A stretch of DNA of 7,187 nt from the NCBI GenBank assembly GCA_943323675.2, contig CALPIR020000113.1, forward strand, positions 1 through 7,187. The letters are read 5' to 3'. The position numbers were made by a program, and so were the translations under genes. Position 1 is the stretch's first letter. Each line of letters begins with the position of its first letter. This DNA comes from Chitinophaga pinensis. GTDB lineage: Bacteria > Bacteroidota > Bacteroidia > UKL13-3. This document shows, in pieces, positions 5,604-7,187 of this stretch. The notes under the pieces were generated by a model that made no database searches, was not told the DNA's origin, and saw only the letters and a program-made list of their open reading frames with translations.

Positions 5604-6908
5604 TTAGTTGAAAATGTCATAAAACTTCCAATAAGCAAATAGTCCAATGAGAATGATGTAAATAAGATTGTTTAAGCTAAATAATACCTTTGCTAATAAA
5701 CTCCAACTACTCTCTTTTAATAGTTTGTAATTAATTATAGAAAAAGGCAGTATAAGCAGTAGTATTTGAAACGGAATGTATGAAGTTAAACTTACAAAAA
5801 TATTTGTTGGGTCTTTGTAAGGTGCAGGAAAGTAGAAAACGTTAATACGACCACTTAATACGATCATATAATAAAACAAGGTTATGCCAATTGGAAATAG
5901 CAATAGTTGAACATAAGAATACTTTATATTCTCTTTTCTTCTGAAATATTGAATTAGAAAGAATATAGAAGTCAATAAAAAAAAACCAGCGGAAGTAACT
6001 ATAAATACTCCTATTAAATTACTGTTTTTTGGGGTTTTGAAATTGCGTAATTTTTCAAATTCGGGGTTATAAGGAAATAGCGTTTCTATCGCAATAATGT
6101 GGTCACCTTTTTTTAACTCTTCACTTAGGTTGAATTGAAAGGTTTTATTATAGTCGTGATAAAAATATAAGTTCACAGTCCCGTTATTTAAGTCCCAAAT
6201 AGAAGAAAGCAGTGTTCCATCACCAATTTTATTTCTACAAACGTGCATAGTATCTAACAAGGCGGTAAAGTAATCAAGTGTAGTGTCAATTCCGTAATTT
6301 ATAAATGCTACACCGTTACGGTATCTGTCAAGTTTATTGGCATTTTTTTCTGGCGTTATGGAAGGACAAAAATTGGCGATAACGTAGGTTGGTTCATTTC
6401 CTATTGTCAAAGTGTAAGGTTCAGCAATTAGATACTTGCCAGATTTGTCAACGTAAATAAAAACGTCTTCAATAAAATAGCTGTGGTCGTATTTACTAAT
6501 ATAATCTTTAACTTCATCTACTGATTTACAAGAATGAAGAATGTCCTTTAAATACTTAGTCGGATTTGAAATAGTTTTTCTATTTGCAAAACTTTCCTGT
6601 TTGGGGTGGAATGCAACAAGTCTTTCAAATGTGAGACCCATTTCATTCATTCCTGATTGCGGGGCATATCCGTTTTCTCCGTCAAATCTTGCTCCTGTAA
6701 ATGCTGCACCGTATTTGCCATTTGTTGCGTTTTCAAACCAAATATGAGGCGTTGTAAACCAAGCATCGTGGTTACTTCCAAAAAATGTGCTGTTTCCGAT
6801 TGTTATTTTGTATCCACTGCAAGCAATACTGTCTTGTGTAATTAAAAAAGTTACCATCACCAGTAAAATAAGTCTTACAAATTGTATTGTTTTTATTTTG
6901 GATGTCAT
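5604..6908 (-). CDS. Exported Ntn-hydrolase (linear amide C-N hydrolase, choloylglycine hydrolase/C45-like) with C-terminal four-helix membrane domain
   Basis: This 434-residue protein has an N-terminal signal peptide (hydrophobic core about 11-24) that ends SIA before Cys30. Cleavage there would expose Cys30 as the N-terminal nucleophile of an Ntn-hydrolase. The following CSGYKIT, FFGSNHDAW (Asp48), SGMNEMGLTF (Asn88), IAEPYTL, ANFCPS (Asn179), LDRYRNG (Arg195/Arg197) and SSIWDLNNGTVNLYF (235-249) blocks match the amidase superfamily that includes bile-salt hydrolases, penicillin V acylases and C45 peptidases. The Arg usual in the GRNxD motif is Ser45 here. After the catalytic domain (about 30-290), four hydrophobic helices follow (about 297-320, 331-352, 370-394, 404-426). 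The basic RRK at 323-325 after the first helix fits a periplasmic enzyme tethered to the inner membrane. The substrate cannot be told. Cys30 could alternatively be a lipidation site, but the preceding residues make a poor lipobox. The gene appears to stand alone. Confidence 0.82.
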   Translation of the reverse strand: MTSKIKTIQFVRLILLVMVTFLITQDSIACSGYKITIGNSTFFGSNHDAWFTTPHIWFENATNGKYGAAFTGARFDGENGYAPQSGMNEMGLTFERLVAFHPKQESFANRKTISNPTKYLKDILHSCKSVDEVKDYISKYDHSYFIEDVFIYVDKSGKYLIAEPYTLTIGNEPTYVIANFCPSITPEKNANKLDRYRNGVAFINYGIDTTLDYFTALLDTMHVCRNKIGDGTLLSSIWDLNNGTVNLYFYHDYNKTFQFNLSEELKKGDHIIAIETLFPYNPEFEKLRNFKTPKNSNLIGVFIVTSAGFFLLTSIFFLIQYFRRKENIKYSYVQLLLFPIGITLFYYMIVLSGRINVFYFPAPYKDPTNIFVSLTSYIPFQILLLILPFSIINYKLLKESSWSLLAKVLFSLNNLIYIILIGLFAYWKFYDIFN

Positions 6909-7004
6909 AACATCATCTAATGTGTCATTTTAGTCTTAATTTTTTTATTCATGATTCTGTGTGTCGTCTTAAAATGTCCTTTTACGTTTTGCAACAAAAA
7001 GAAG

Positions 7005-7187
7005 TTAACGATTTCGAATCACGAAACGAACTGCCAATACTATACTTGATAAGAAGCACAAAGTTGCATTGAACAATTTAACCTGCTTTTTGCCATAAGC
7101 TAGATAGTGGTTCGATTTTATATTCAATGCATGGGTATGATTTACTTCTTCTTTTAGCCGTGATGTTTGTTTTCTCTTTTTTGGAAA
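7005..7187 (-). CDS. Possible C-terminal end of an unidentified gene (partial, runs off right edge)
   Basis: A minus-strand frame is open from the window edge to a TAA at 7007-7005 and encodes 60 residues rich in Lys/Arg, ending in a hydrophobic stretch (FLSSIVLAVRFVI). It includes THALNIKSNHYLAYGKKQ, which does not match any family I can name. It is long for chance at this base composition, but another minus-strand frame is also open for 34 codons here, so it may not be real. If real, it lies 96 bases upstream of the amidase gene in the same direction. Confidence 0.25.
   Translation of the reverse strand, partial: FPKKRKQTSRLKEEVNHTHALNIKSNHYLAYGKKQVKLFNATLCFLSSIVLAVRFVIRNR

Noticed and set aside
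5299..5642. Plus-strand frames spanning the convergent gap
   Set aside because: They overlap the DUF1569 gene in another phase or enter the antisense of the amidase gene, and cross the terminator.
6917..6952. Eleven-residue minus-strand mini-frame just upstream of the amidase gene
   Set aside because: It is lysine-rich and AT-driven, with no repeated regulatory codons and no attenuator hairpin, so it cannot be distinguished from chance.

Overview
The window looks like a chromosomal stretch from a low-GC member of the Bacteroidota. The reasons are internal: AT-rich coding, three -7-like boxes of the TAnnTTTG type placed just upstream of genes (TATATTTG twice, TATTTTTG once), weak Shine-Dalgarno sequences, and protein styles familiar from this phylum (a very large multi-pass sensor protein, a Bacteroidota-style Ntn amidase, a DUF1569 protein). 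No mobile element, CRISPR array, tRNA or rRNA gene was recognised.

Layout. Positions 1-2651 hold a minus-strand pair read right to left: hldD (ADP-heptose 6-epimerase, LPS inner-core sugar) followed after 6 bases by a large membrane protein that leaves the left edge. That protein is most likely the N-terminal 559 residues of a sensor histidine kinase, starting at TTG. A 126-bp divergent promoter region (2652-2777) separates hldD from plus-strand genes: a 6-pyruvoyl-tetrahydropterin synthase-type protein (2778-3200), an unrecognised lipoprotein (3290-3910, with its own promoter), a strong intrinsic terminator (3932-3966), then fabD (true start 4009) and a DUF1569/DinB-like gene 7 bases downstream, closed by a second terminator (5390-5423). 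Facing these is a minus-strand gene (5604-6908) for a secreted or membrane-anchored Ntn-hydrolase of the choloylglycine hydrolase/C45-like superfamily with a four-helix membrane tail. At the right edge an open minus-strand frame (7005-7187) may be the end of another gene.

Function. hldD and fabD are core envelope and lipid genes (LPS heptose, malonyl loading of ACP). The pterin enzyme carries the Cys-x5-His-Gly-His motif of the tetrahydrobiopterin-type synthases rather than the Cys-x3-His-Gly-His motif of QueD. No complete new multi-gene system is visible. The points most worth a second look are the amidase-membrane fusion, the pterin synthase subtype, and the tight coupling of the big sensor protein to hldD.
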